From Halorubrum vacuolatum (GTDB taxonomy: Archaea; Halobacteriota; Halobacteria; Halobacteriales; Haloferacaceae): DNA of 64,000 nt. Positions within the stretch are counted from its first letter, which is position 1. Each line of letters starts with the position of its first letter. The notes under the pieces were generated by a model. That model worked only from the letters and a program-made list of their open reading frames with translations. It was not told the DNA's origin and ran no database searches. Where the stretch lies: positions 31,920 through 95,919 of the forward strand of contig NZ_FZNQ01000012.1 in assembly GCF_900188065.1 (NCBI RefSeq). Reading direction: 5' to 3'. A program made the translations under genes and the position numbers. This document shows positions 34,907 to 43,095 of this stretch, one piece after another.

Positions 34907-35257
34907 ATTGGTGTGCGGAACGGCCCGAAAATAAGCCTATCCGTCTGTTTGTCGATCACACCGAACCGGGAGCGTCCGTCACGCACACGCGATAGCTGCC
35001 GTGGATACGATATGAGCACCACGACGGCGTGAGAGTCACGACACGTCCACCGCGAGGCGGTGTAGGTGTTACGACACCGCTCGCCGTTCGTTCGGGGAAC
35101 GGAGCGATCATCACGAGAGATCATCTCACGGGTTGAGAATCAGGGGATATCAGTCCGAGACGCGTAACCGGCGCATTCGGCGGTATGAGGGGCTCATTCG
35201 TTCTTTTTCTCTCTCTTAACCCGTTAATATTAAATACGCATCCGACCTTTACATGCC
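34907..35257. other. 350-base intergenic region
   Basis: This spacer lies between the divergent glyA and the TbsP-like gene. Short frames on both strands have no recognisable content. The last 40 bases are T-rich (CTTTTTCTCTCTCTTAAC) followed by the TATA box of the next gene. I see no repeat, tRNA or riboswitch-like fold. Confidence 0.6.
35223..35236 (+). promoter_or_regulatory. TATA box for the TbsP-like regulator
   Basis: GTTAATATTAAATA is centred about 28 bases upstream of ATG 35258, predicting a leaderless transcript. Confidence 0.6.
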
Positions 35258-36079
35258 ATGATAATGGAGTCGGAGCGTTTGGGGACGGACGTCGAGGAAA
35301 TGATCGACGCCGCGTCCGCCGAGGCCGACGATGGCCTGCTCGTCGTCGATCCCTCGCCGGAGACGGTCGTCTCGATCATCGAGGCGGGTTCGAAGGGGGA
35401 CGGACTGCCCGCGACATCGGTGCTCGCCGATCGTCGAGCCTTGAAGGGAGTCATGGACGACTTCCTGATCGCGTCAAAGGCGGCCGATCTGATCGACGCG
35501 GGGGCGCTCACCCTCCGCATCCAATCGAACGATGCCGAGAACTCGCTTTTTATTTCCACCGAACGCGTCCTCGCGCTCGTGGGTACCGACGGGGGACTCA
35601 CCGCGCTCGCATCGGACGATGACGACTTCGTCTCCGAGGTGTCACGGACGTATCACGGGGCCTTCGAGGACGCAGCTGAATACCCCCTTCGGACGCCGCC
35701 GCTCACCCGCGTCCGTGAGACGATGGCCGCGGAACTCGGCGAGGCGACACGGGACGATTTCGATCGCATGCTCGGCTCGCTCGGGACCGTCGGCGGAAAC
35801 GGCGACGGTCTCGATGAGGTGACCGCCTCGTTGCTCGTCGCCGCAAAAAACGACGTCCTGTTATATGACGTCTCGAAATGGGGCGAGGACGTCGGTATCG
35901 CCTCGAAGGCGACGTTCTCCCGGACGAAGACGCGCCTCGAGGATCTCGGACTCATCGACACCGAAAAGGTCCCGATCGACGTGGGGCGTCCCCGTCTGCG
36001 GTTGAAGATCGGCGACGAGCGGCTGATCGGTCTCGACGCCGGGGAACTGGCGACGAACGCCGCCGAACTGCTCGATTGA
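35258..36079 (+). CDS. tbsP: Transcriptional regulator, TbsP-like
   Basis: A 273-residue haloarchaeal regulator. The N-terminal part (LLVVDPSPETVVSIIEAG ... VLADRRALKGVMDDFLIASKAADLI) is a sensor-like alpha/beta domain; the C-terminal part has a winged helix-turn-helix (TASLLVAAKNDVLLYDVSKWGEDVGIASKATFSRTKTRLEDLGLIDTEKVPIDVGRPRLRLKI). From memory this matches TbsP, a regulator first found as a suppressor of the sugar regulator TrmB. Either ATG 35258 or 35264 may be used; the TATA spacing fits both. It precedes the YcaO gene by 86 bases on the same strand. Confidence 0.7.
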   Translation: MIMESERLGTDVEEMIDAASAEADDGLLVVDPSPETVVSIIEAGSKGDGLPATSVLADRRALKGVMDDFLIASKAADLIDAGALTLRIQSNDAENSLFISTERVLALVGTDGGLTALASDDDDFVSEVSRTYHGAFEDAAEYPLRTPPLTRVRETMAAELGEATRDDFDRMLGSLGTVGGNGDGLDEVTASLLVAAKNDVLLYDVSKWGEDVGIASKATFSRTKTRLEDLGLIDTEKVPIDVGRPRLRLKIGDERLIGLDAGELATNAAELLD

Positions 36080-36165
36080 GTCGGCTCCCCGGAGCGGAAC
36101 CGATTTCCCGGCCGGACGACGGTCGGTCCCGTGGGTTTTTTTCGTCCCTCCACGTCGGAGGGGTC

Positions 36166-37857
36166 ATGGACATCGGATTGGTCGGAGAGGGACCCGCAGC
36201 GGAGGCCGTCGAGGCAGCCCTCGCCGACATCGACGTGAACCGCATGTCGGTCGAGGCGACGCTTCTCGACGGCTTCGACCTCGCGGTCGTGGTCGGAACC
36301 GCCGGATCGGCGACGTTCGCGGCGGCGAACGACCGACTCGACCGCTGGGTCGCCGTCGAGGTGGGCGGCATCGGGGGCGTCCCGCTTGCAGCCGTCGATG
36401 CGGCCGTGACCGTGTTCGACGGGACGTGTTACGACTGTCTCCGACGACGAGTCGCCGCCTCCGAACCCGACCACGCCACGTCGCCGACCGGAACGCGTTC
36501 GGCGGTCAGGTACGCCGGGGCGCTCGCGGGACGCCGGACGATCCGGCTGCTGTCCGGCGACGCCGTGGGGGACACCGTCGTTGAGGTGCCCGGCCCGGAG
36601 CGGACGCTCCTTCCCGTCCCCGGCTGTGGCTGTGGGGGTGCACCCGATGGATCGATTCCGCGGGATCACGCCGGATCGACGCTTGAGGACGCCATCTCGC
36701 GCGCCGAGCGGGCCGTTGACCCCCGGATCGGTCCGCTCCGGGAGGTCGGCGAGCAGTCCTCGTTTCCGCTGCCCTATTACGTCGCGGCGACCGCGGAGAC
36801 GACGCACTTCTCCGATGCGCGCGCGGCGGAGTTCGCCGGCGGCGCCGACGGCGACTGGAACGTCGCGTTCATGAAGGCGCTCGGCGAGGGGCTTGAACGA
36901 TACGCCGCCGGGATCTACCGCCAAGACGCGTTCACGAACGCCCCCGCGGATGACGTGTCGAACCCCATCCCCCCGGACGCGTTCGTTCGGCCGGCCGACG
37001 CCGACGACTACGACCGGGACGATCCCCTGCCGTGGACGACCGGCGAGGACCTCGAGACCGGCGAGCCGGTGAGCCTGCCCGCGGAGTTCGTCCACTTCCC
37101 GCCGCCGGAGCGGCGCTACAGGCCGGCGATCACGACGGGACTCGGGCTCGGGAACTCCGGTCCGGAGGCGCTGCTGTCGGGGCTTTACGAGACGATCGAA
37201 CGGGACGCGACGATGACAGCGTGGTACTCGACGATCGAGCCCCTCGGACTCGAGGTCGAAGACGACGCAGTGACCGAACTTTGCAAGCGCGCCCGCGCGG
37301 AGTCGCTGACGGTGACACCGCTTCTTTTGACCACTGACATCGACGTGCCGGTCGTCGCCGTCGGGGTCCATCGCGACGACGACTGGCCTCGGTTCGCCGC
37401 CGGGTCGGGCGCGGATCTCGATCCGGTCGCCGCCGTCCGGAGCGCGCTTGCGGAGGCGTTACAGAACTGGGTCGAGCTACGCGGGATGGGTCCCGAGCGG
37501 GCGGTCGATGAGGGTGCCGCGATCGGCTATCACGCCGACTTTCCCGAAGTCACCCGGGAGTTCTTCGATCCCGACGCCTCGGTCCCGGTCGCGGGCCTCG
37601 GTGACCCGGAGCGCTCGGGTGCGGACGAGCTTGCGGCGGTCCTCGCACGACTCCAGGAGGTGGGTCTCGACGCGTACGCCGCGCGGACGACGACGCGGGA
37701 CGTGGCGGCGCTCGGGTTCGAGGCGGTCCGTGTCCTCGTACCCGCGGCCCAGCCGCTTTTCACCCGTGAGCCGTTCTTCGGCGACCGGGCGCACGAGGTT
37801 CCCCGGTCGATGGGTTTCGAGCCACGGCTCGACGCCGAGTATCATCCCTTCCCCTGA
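36166..37857 (+). CDS. YcaO cyclodehydratase-like protein
   Basis: A 563-residue protein. YcaO enzymes use ATP to activate backbone amides and make azolines, thioamides or related groups. The C-terminal domain (about 190-563) has the ATP-site elements GEGLERYAAGIYR, GLYETIERDATMTAWY and SALAEALQNW. The N-terminal domain (about 1-170) resembles the partner (E1-like) protein of azole-forming cyclodehydratases, including a likely zinc tetrathiolate from CYDC and CGC. The protein ends ...YHPFP, close to the proline-rich C-terminus of azole-type YcaO proteins. No precursor peptide, dehydrogenase or TfuA gene is seen nearby. The start ATG 36166 follows a T-run that may serve as its promoter. The substrate is unknown. 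Confidence 0.85.
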   Translation: MDIGLVGEGPAAEAVEAALADIDVNRMSVEATLLDGFDLAVVVGTAGSATFAAANDRLDRWVAVEVGGIGGVPLAAVDAAVTVFDGTCYDCLRRRVAASEPDHATSPTGTRSAVRYAGALAGRRTIRLLSGDAVGDTVVEVPGPERTLLPVPGCGCGGAPDGSIPRDHAGSTLEDAISRAERAVDPRIGPLREVGEQSSFPLPYYVAATAETTHFSDARAAEFAGGADGDWNVAFMKALGEGLERYAAGIYRQDAFTNAPADDVSNPIPPDAFVRPADADDYDRDDPLPWTTGEDLETGEPVSLPAEFVHFPPPERRYRPAITTGLGLGNSGPEALLSGLYETIERDATMTAWYSTIEPLGLEVEDDAVTELCKRARAESLTVTPLLLTTDIDVPVVAVGVHRDDDWPRFAAGSGADLDPVAAVRSALAEALQNWVELRGMGPERAVDEGAAIGYHADFPEVTREFFDPDASVPVAGLGDPERSGADELAAVLARLQEVGLDAYAARTTTRDVAALGFEAVRVLVPAAQPLFTREPFFGDRAHEVPRSMGFEPRLDAEYHPFP

Positions 37858-37931
37858 TCCGGATAGCTGGCAGAACGCCCCCACGACCGGGCCCGGACCG
37901 GATTTAAGTCTCCGCGGGACGCGGGTCCATC

Positions 37932-38270
37932 ATGGACGTCATCCCCGACGAAACGGTCGACGCCGTGGAGGCTGTTCCCGGTGTGCACCTGACCCAGGGC
38001 GCGAGCGGCGAGGAGGCGAGCATCCAGCGGTTTTATATCGAACCGGGCGCGGAGGTCCCGGAACACGACCACCCTCACGAGCAGATCGGGACGGTAACGA
38101 GCGGGACCCTCACGTTCCACATCGACGGCGAGGAGGTCCCGGTGCACGCGGGCGACACCTTCGTGATCCCGGGCGGCGAGCCGCACGCCGCGGTGAACGA
38201 GGGCGACGTTCCCGTCGAGGGGTTCGACGTCTTCTCGCCGCCACGCGTCGATCCCGATTGGGGCGAGTGA
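37932..38270 (+). CDS. Cupin-domain protein
   Basis: A 112-residue single cupin. The metal-binding motif 1 is EHDHPHEQIGTVTSGTL and motif 2 is PGGEPHAAVN, so it probably binds a metal through three or four histidines and a glutamate. GATTTAAG (37901-37908), about 27 bases before the ATG, is a likely TATA box. It lies 74 bases after the YcaO gene. The function cannot be told from the fold. Confidence 0.85.
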   Translation: MDVIPDETVDAVEAVPGVHLTQGASGEEASIQRFYIEPGAEVPEHDHPHEQIGTVTSGTLTFHIDGEEVPVHAGDTFVIPGGEPHAAVNEGDVPVEGFDVFSPPRVDPDWGE

Positions 38271-38290
38271 AGGATCGACGTCCGGATAGC

Positions 38291-38725
38291 TCACCGAAGC
38301 CGAACGAAAACGGCCTCCTCGGGGGTCGGATCCCGCCAACAGAAGGCACCGTCGACCACGTCGTACGTCTCGATCCGGATGACGAGGCGAGCCTCCGTCA
38401 GCGTCGCGCGCAGTACCGGGCCGGTCGCCGTGACCGCGACGTACGGCGGCGCGGCGACGGGCGTGGCTCGAAGCCTTCCGCCGGCGGCCGCGACGAGGTC
38501 GGGTAACAGAGTGGCAAGCGCCTCCAGCAACCCGGCACGGTCGAGGACGGTCCGGAGATCCGTCCGGAGCACCCGTGACTCACGGGTCGCCGGGTCGCCG
38601 CCGACGGTCGTCTCGAATCCCTCGGCGACCGCTTCCCCACACGCCAACACCTCCATCACCGTCTCCCGATGCGTCCCGAGCAGTCGACGGCGGGCGGCAG
38701 CCGCGTCGAGATCCGAGCCCGTCAC
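38291..38725 (-). CDS. Conserved hypothetical protein
   Basis: This reading frame encodes about 144 residues if it starts at GTG 38725 (VTGSDLDAAAARRRLLGTHRETVMEVLACGEAVAEGFE). The ATG inside (MEVLACGEAV) is the other possible start. The C-terminal half (PPYVAVTATGPVLRATLTEARLVIRIETYDVVDG...WRDPTPEEAVFVRLR) is beta-rich. The frame stays open further upstream, but that part is antisense to bolA. I do not recognise the family. It is divergent from bolA and convergent with the cupin gene. Confidence 0.6.
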   Translation of the reverse strand: MTGSDLDAAAARRRLLGTHRETVMEVLACGEAVAEGFETTVGGDPATRESRVLRTDLRTVLDRAGLLEALATLLPDLVAAAGGRLRATPVAAPPYVAVTATGPVLRATLTEARLVIRIETYDVVDGAFCWRDPTPEEAVFVRLR

Positions 38726-38764
38726 GGCCGTCGATGGGCACCCGAACCGCAAGCCGTTTGCGGT

Positions 38765-38773
38765 CCATATTTG
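38765..38773 (+). promoter_or_regulatory. TATA-like box for bolA
   Basis: CCATATTTG is centred about 29 bases before ATG 38798. Confidence 0.5.
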
Positions 38774-38797
38774 TCCCCGCGGAGCGGTGATCCCGAT

Positions 38798-39118
38798 ATG
38801 ACGATCCGATCCGAGGAGGTCGCCGACCTGATCGAGGCGGGAATCCCCGACTGCGTCGCGCGGGTGACGGCGCCGCGCGCGTACAACGACGAGGACGAGG
38901 ACGCCCACTTCGCGGCGTTCGTCGTCTCGCCCGCCTTCGAGGGGGAGTCGCTGGTCGCCCAGCACCAGCGCGTCTACGACGCCGTCGGCGACGAGATGAC
39001 CAGTTCGGTCCACGCGCTCGAAATCAAGACCTACACGCCGGAGGCGTACCTCGAACACGGAGACGGCTCGCTCGATGACGAACTCCGGGCCGCGGGGCTG
39101 TTGCCGTCGAATGACTGA
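38798..39118 (+). CDS. BolA-family protein
   Basis: A 106-residue protein with the BolA fold, linked in other organisms to iron-sulfur cluster trafficking with monothiol glutaredoxins. Characteristic are FAAFVVSPAFEGESLVAQHQRVYDAVGDEM (the FEGKS..QRH..VY pattern) and the following VHALEIKTYTPEAY. It overlaps the next small zinc-binding gene by eight bases, so they are co-transcribed. Confidence 0.88.
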   Translation: MTIRSEEVADLIEAGIPDCVARVTAPRAYNDEDEDAHFAAFVVSPAFEGESLVAQHQRVYDAVGDEMTSSVHALEIKTYTPEAYLEHGDGSLDDELRAAGLLPSND

Positions 39119-39413
39119 CGCTACCGAGGGACGGGTGACCGATACGTCCGAGGGACGGGTGACCGATACGTCCAACGAGGGCCGGCGGACGGCGGTCACC
39201 GTCGACTGTGCCGACTGCGGCTTCGACGTCACGTATCGTCGGCTTCGGGAGGCGCGTGTCGGGCTCGCGCGCCACGAGGCCGAGACCGGCCACGCCGTGG
39301 ACTGGCGGATCGAACGGCTCTCGGCCGGCGTCGAGCGCGCCGGTGACGCCGCCGGGGTCTGCGGGATCCCCGAACGCGGCGATGAAGCGTGTGACGGGCG
39401 GTTTCCTTTTTAA
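39111..39413 (+). CDS. Small zinc-finger protein with duplicated N-terminus
   Basis: A 100-residue protein. The N-terminus contains a 24-base in-frame duplication (EGRVTDTS twice). The core has CADCGF, two histidines spaced RHEAETGHAVDW and further cysteines near the C-terminus (VCGIP, ACDG), so a C2H2-like or mixed zinc site is likely. It overlaps bolA by eight bases. I do not recognise the family. Confidence 0.65.
   Translation: MTDATEGRVTDTSEGRVTDTSNEGRRTAVTVDCADCGFDVTYRRLREARVGLARHEAETGHAVDWRIERLSAGVERAGDAAGVCGIPERGDEACDGRFPF
39126..39173 (+). repeat. Perfect 24-bp tandem duplication (in frame)
   Basis: Two identical 24-base copies (39126-39149, 39150-39173) near the start of the zinc-finger gene. 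Confidence 0.95.
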
Positions 39414-39450
39414 GGGACGGGCTTATTAGCTCCCCGACCGGATCGGTGGT

Positions 39451-39654
39451 ATGGATGCGGGGGAGTCGACGATCCTGGGCGTGGCGGGCGTGATCGCCAC
39501 GTTCGTCATCGTGGCCGTGCTCACCGCCGGCGCGCTCTTCGGGTTCGACGAGTCGGTCGTGCGGCCGTTCGCGCTGCTCGCGGCCGAGCCGTTCGCGTGG
39601 ATCGTCCTCGGCGCCATTCTCGTCGCGGTCGTTGGACACGCATACCTAGAGTAG
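39451..39654 (+). CDS. Small two-helix membrane protein
   Basis: A 67-residue hydrophobic protein with two predicted membrane helices (ILGVAGVIATFVIVAVLTAGALF and PFAWIVLGAILVAVVGHAYL). GCTTATTAGC, about 26 bases before the ATG, is a likely TATA box for a leaderless mRNA. The family is not recognised. It is convergent with the CinA-like gene. Confidence 0.65.
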   Translation: MDAGESTILGVAGVIATFVIVAVLTAGALFGFDESVVRPFALLAAEPFAWIVLGAILVAVVGHAYLE

Positions 39655-39671
39655 CCGACTATCGGTCCCAC

Positions 39672-40262
39672 TTATATACTACTGCCGTCCGCGTCCGGGT
39701 TCCGATCGTGTGAAGCGACGTCCCGGACCGCCGCGAGCAACGCCGACAGCGCGCCGTCGACGCTTCCCTCCCTGATCGCGTCACGGTCGCCCGTCAACAG
39801 GAGACGGGTACTCCGCGCGAACGAGCGGTCCGTTTCCCACGGCGCGGCGTAGGCGACGCCGACGTAGACGAGTCCGACGGGTTTCCCCTCGCGGCCACCA
39901 CCCGGACCGGCGATACCGGTCGTCGAAACCGCCCACGTGACATCGGCTCGATCGCGTGCCCGTGCGGCCATCTCCCGGGCGACCGGCGCGCTGACGGCGC
40001 CATGGGCGTCCAGCGTCTCGCGGGCGACCCCGAGGACCTCCCGCTTCGCGTCGTAGGCGTACGTCACGAACCCGCGGTCGAAGTAGTCGCTCGCGCCCGG
40101 CACGTCGACGATCCGCGCGCTCACGAGCCCGCCGGTGAGCGACTCGGCGGCCGCCAACGTCTCACCCCGTTCCCGGAGGAGGTCGCCGAGAACGACTGCG
40201 GGCGGGCGGTCGGCGTCCGGATCCCCGTCGAGTCCACGGGTCGCCGCGTCTCCATCGGTCAT
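39672..40262 (-). CDS. CinA C-terminal-domain protein (nicotinamide-nucleotide amidase-like)
   Basis: A 196-residue stand-alone CinA-C domain. It probably deamidates nicotinamide mononucleotide to recycle pyridine nucleotides. Characteristic stretches are LAAAESLTGGLVSARIVDVPGASDYFDRGFVTYAYDAKREVLGV and WAVSTTGIAGPGGGREGKPVGLVYVGVA. The start is ATG 40262 (MTDGDAATRG); the 61 codons upstream would run through the neighbouring divergent promoter and repeat region. The catalytic Ser and Lys lie in the AESLTGG and GKPVG segments. Confidence 0.88.
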   Translation of the reverse strand: MTDGDAATRGLDGDPDADRPPAVVLGDLLRERGETLAAAESLTGGLVSARIVDVPGASDYFDRGFVTYAYDAKREVLGVARETLDAHGAVSAPVAREMAARARDRADVTWAVSTTGIAGPGGGREGKPVGLVYVGVAYAAPWETDRSFARSTRLLLTGDRDAIREGSVDGALSALLAAVRDVASHDRNPDADGSSI

Positions 40263-40330
40263 GCCCGCACGTGGCCCGCCGCGACCTTGAAACCCGCCAC
40301 CCTCTTTGGGCTCGCCGACCGAACGGAGGT

Positions 40331-40894
40331 ATGTCCGAGCGCGACGATCCCACCGCACGGTCCGAGCGCGACGATCCCACCGCACGCGATCGGCTCGTCG
40401 CACTCGTCGAACACGCCACGGGGTCGCCGCTCGCAGTCGGGACAAATGGGGTCACGCTATCGGCGCGTGGCGACGACATCGGGCCGCTCTCCGCCGTCGC
40501 GGCGACCCTCCAGGGGACGGCCACCGTCGTCGGCGTCATCCCCCGGCTCGTCCCGTCGCTCCTTCCAACGATCCCCGAGGAAGGAGCGGCGCTGGACTCA
40601 TCACCCGACCTCGACGCCATCGAGGGCCGGATCGTGCTCGTCGGGGCCGCCCGGGACCGACTGGACGGTCCGGCGGGCGCGGCCATCCGCCCGTTGCTCG
40701 CGGATCGCCCGGTCGACCTCCTCGTGGCACCCGGGGACTCCCCCGTCGGGATCCTCCTCGCCGACGACCGGGTGATAGTCGGCTGGTTCGACGCGGAGGG
40801 TCTCGCGGCGGTGCTCGTGACGGATGCGGAGGCCGTCCGGGAGTGGGGGGTCGGGTCGGTACGGCGATACCTCGATGCTGCCGATCCGATCTGA
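40331..40894 (+). CDS. Conserved hypothetical protein with duplicated N-terminus
   Basis: A 187-residue soluble protein. Right after the ATG lies a 27-base duplication (SERDDPTAR twice). The C-terminal part (DLLVAPGDSPVGILLADDRVIVGWFDAEGLAAVLVTDAEAVREWGVGSVRRYL) resembles the effector domain seen at the end of some haloarchaeal regulators, but no helix-turn-helix is evident. I cannot name the family. It is divergent from the CinA-like gene with a 68-base gap and is followed by the SAMP-like gene. Confidence 0.6.
   Translation: MSERDDPTARSERDDPTARDRLVALVEHATGSPLAVGTNGVTLSARGDDIGPLSAVAATLQGTATVVGVIPRLVPSLLPTIPEEGAALDSSPDLDAIEGRIVLVGAARDRLDGPAGAAIRPLLADRPVDLLVAPGDSPVGILLADDRVIVGWFDAEGLAAVLVTDAEAVREWGVGSVRRYLDAADPI
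40334..40387 (+). repeat. 27-bp tandem duplication (in frame)
   Basis: Two 27-base copies (40334-40360, 40361-40387) differ only at the last base; each encodes SERDDPTAR. Confidence 0.95.
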
Positions 40895-40979
40895 TCGGCT
40901 ATCGTCACGCCAACCGGATCAACACATCCTCGAAGACGGGGACCGACGGGGTGAAGTCGACGCCGCGGCAAGCGGAGCC

Positions 40980-41264
40980 ATGGAGGTCGAGTGCCGGTTC
41001 TTTGGGCCGTTTCGTGACGCGGTCGACCACGATCGGATGATCCTCTCCGTCGAGGATGGCGCGACCTTTGGCGACCTGCTCTCCCGGCTCGAAGCGCGCT
41101 ATCCCGCACTCGACGGTCGGTTGCTCGACCCCGAAGGCGACGGACTCGCCGGAAGCACGGTCGTCACCCGGAACAAAACCGACATCAGACACCTCGACGG
41201 GCTGGAGACGGCGCTTTCGGATGGCGACATCGTTCGGGCGGTTCCGTCCGTGTACGGCGGTTGA
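40980..41264 (+). CDS. SAMP/MoaD-like ubiquitin-fold protein
   Basis: A 94-residue beta-grasp protein ending in Gly-Gly (VPSVYGG). That end is what E1-like enzymes adenylate, so it may serve as a sulfur carrier for molybdopterin or tRNA thiolation, as a protein modifier (SAMP), or both. Family features: VECRFFGPFRDAV, EDGATFGDLLSRLEARYPAL and SDGDIVRAVPSVYGG. The start is ATG 40980. The closest named type (SAMP1, SAMP3) cannot be decided from the sequence alone. Confidence 0.82.
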   Translation: MEVECRFFGPFRDAVDHDRMILSVEDGATFGDLLSRLEARYPALDGRLLDPEGDGLAGSTVVTRNKTDIRHLDGLETALSDGDIVRAVPSVYGG

Positions 41265-41311
41265 TCCGTCGCCCACACACTTTTTTAGCTTACCCGTCGA
41301 ACCTCGGTGTC

Positions 41312-41590
41312 ATGAAACGACACCTGCTCCTCCTCGCCGGCGTGTTGGGACTGCTCGAACTGCTCGCCCCGCGGGTCGTCCTTCGCGGGTTCACGGCGAT
41401 CGCCTATCGCGGCGCCGAGGACGCCGAACCGCGCGACTGGCTCCCCACCGCGGTGCGTGTCGAGGGTGCCATCCTCGTGTTCGCCGCCCTCGTCGGGCTT
41501 TATAAACTGAGCGGCACAGCCAACGCCGAGGCCGTCGAGACGACTCCGGACGGGAATGATGAGAACGACGGGGACGGCAGGGACGACTGA
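41312..41590 (+). CDS. Small membrane protein, unknown function
   Basis: A 92-residue protein with an N-terminal membrane helix (HLLLLAGVLGLLELLAPRVVL) and a second one (VEGAILVFAALVGLYKL), followed by a very acidic tail (DGNDENDGDGRDD) that should be cytoplasmic or outside depending on topology. CTTTTTTAG, about 28 bases upstream, may be its TATA box. The family is not recognised. Confidence 0.65.
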   Translation: MKRHLLLLAGVLGLLELLAPRVVLRGFTAIAYRGAEDAEPRDWLPTAVRVEGAILVFAALVGLYKLSGTANAEAVETTPDGNDENDGDGRDD

Positions 41591-41650
41591 AACGACGGGG
41601 ACGACTGAAAGAATAAGGACACATTATCCGTCGACTGACTCGGTCAACGC

Positions 41651-42292
41651 TCACCGCTGGCTTTGGAGATCGGAGCGCCGCCCGTCGGTCGCCTCTTCAG
41701 CGGAACGCCCCTCCCGCAGGACGTGACAGTCACGACAGCGCGCCTCGTACGACTCCTCGGCACCGACGAGGATCGTCGGGTCGTCGGCGTGGGCCGGCTC
41801 GCCGTCGATCAGCCGCTGGTTCCGGCTTGCGGGCTCACCGCACTGGGTACAGATCGCCTGCAGCTTATCGACGTATTCGGCGGTCGCCATCAGCTGTGGG
41901 AGCGGCTCGAACGGTTCCCCGCGGAACGTCACGTCCGTGCCCGAGACGATGACACGGGTTCCCTGGTCTGCAAGCCCGTTGCAGGCCTCGACGAGCGCGT
42001 TCGAAAAGAAGTTCGCCTCGTCGACCGCGACCACCTCCGCGTCGCCGGCGTCCGCGAGGATCGCGAGCGGCCCATCGCCTTCGTTCTCCACGACGGTCGC
42101 CTCCCATTGCCGGCCGGTGTGGGTACCGATCGTCGCCTCGCCGTAACGGTCGTCGATGGCCGGTTTGTACGCGGCGACCGACTGTCCGGCGATCTCCGAG
42201 CGACGCAGCCGTCGGAGCAGCTCCTCCGTCTTTCCGGAAAACATCGATCCCGTGATGACCTCGATCCACCCTGAGCGGGTGATGGCGTGCAT
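41651..42292 (-). CDS. tdk: Thymidine kinase (TK1-like)
   Basis: A 213-residue type II thymidine kinase that salvages thymidine. Walker A is GSMFSGKTEELLRRL; the Walker B aspartate lies in VVAVDEANFF; the lasso loop and zinc site have CTQCGEPASR and the later CRDCHV. The substrate tyrosine region is in SYEARC. The start is ATG 42292 (MHAITRSGWIEVITG). It is convergent with the small membrane-protein gene. Confidence 0.92.
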   Translation of the reverse strand: MHAITRSGWIEVITGSMFSGKTEELLRRLRRSEIAGQSVAAYKPAIDDRYGEATIGTHTGRQWEATVVENEGDGPLAILADAGDAEVVAVDEANFFSNALVEACNGLADQGTRVIVSGTDVTFRGEPFEPLPQLMATAEYVDKLQAICTQCGEPASRNQRLIDGEPAHADDPTILVGAEESYEARCRDCHVLREGRSAEEATDGRRSDLQSQR

Positions 42293-42393
42293 ACCCGATC
42301 GGCCGGTCACCAACGACTAAACGGTTACCCTCCGAACGTCCCGGCCGTCGGCACATTCCCGCGTGAGCGACGATCCGAAAGGGTGACTGACGA

Positions 42394-42948
42394 TCAGAAA
42401 CTCGGCGCAAAGCGTGCGAGCCCGGCGATCCCGCGGGCGATCCCCGTCAACAGGAGGAGGTAGATGACGTTCCCGAGCGTGGCGGCCGCGAGGAACCGAC
42501 CGCGTGGGTAGGCGCTCAAGCCCGCAGGGATCGACATGAGACATCGAACACCGGGGATCAGATTGGTCACGACGATCCCGGCCCCGCCGAAACGGTCGAA
42601 CAGCCGCCCAACGAGATCCATCTTCCGGTCGCCGATCCGATCCTTCACGACGAACGGGACCCGGTCGACGTACGGAACCGTTCGACGGATCCCGATGAAC
42701 TCGGGGCTCTCCTCGTTGAACCCGCGATAGATGGTGAACTGCCCGAGCGTGGAGGCGACCACGCTGGCACCCGCGACGAGAGCGATGACCTCGTTCGAGG
42801 GCGCAGAGAGCGCCACGTAGGCGACGTACAGCGTCGCCGGGGGCATGAACTTTCCCACGAGGGCGCCGTCGAGATAGAAGAACAGCAGGACGACGGGGAC
42901 GCCGAGCGCCTTCAGGAGGGTGAAGATCTCGGCGTATTCCGGAAGCAT
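42394..42948 (-). CDS. DedA-family membrane protein
   Basis: A 184-residue polytopic protein of the DedA/SNARE-associated family. It shows the family core: a reentrant region with GKFMPPATLYVAYVALSA, RFGGAGIVVTNLIPGVRCLMSIPAGLSAYPRGRFLAAATLGNVIYLLLL. The pattern RxxPxxR-like (IPGVRCLMSIPAG) is where DedA proteins carry their conserved Arg and Pro. They act in lipid flipping or membrane homeostasis. ATG 42948 and GTG 42957 are both possible starts. Confidence 0.8.
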   Translation of the reverse strand: MLPEYAEIFTLLKALGVPVVLLFFYLDGALVGKFMPPATLYVAYVALSAPSNEVIALVAGASVVASTLGQFTIYRGFNEESPEFIGIRRTVPYVDRVPFVVKDRIGDRKMDLVGRLFDRFGGAGIVVTNLIPGVRCLMSIPAGLSAYPRGRFLAAATLGNVIYLLLLTGIARGIAGLARFAPSF

Positions 42949-43095
42949 AGGGGCCACACGTGCTTCAGACGGTTAAAAGGGCGTGAAGTGGCCGTGTGTG
43001 GCCGCCAACTGGCGTCCGATCGCTCGGACGTCCGCTAGACATCCGGCAGCCCTGCTTGACTTCGACAGACCTACTAGATATCCGTCATAGCTCAG

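Noticed and set aside
33644..35032. A 462-codon frame antisense to glyA
   Set aside because: SHMT on the minus strand is unmistakable.
36134..36141. The run of seven Ts before the YcaO gene as a terminator of the TbsP-like gene
   Set aside because: It is at promoter distance from the YcaO ATG and could be either; there is no hairpin, so I did not list it as a terminator.
35653..37371. A 572-codon antisense frame over the TbsP-like and YcaO genes
   Set aside because: It spans two real genes on the other strand and has no conserved motif.
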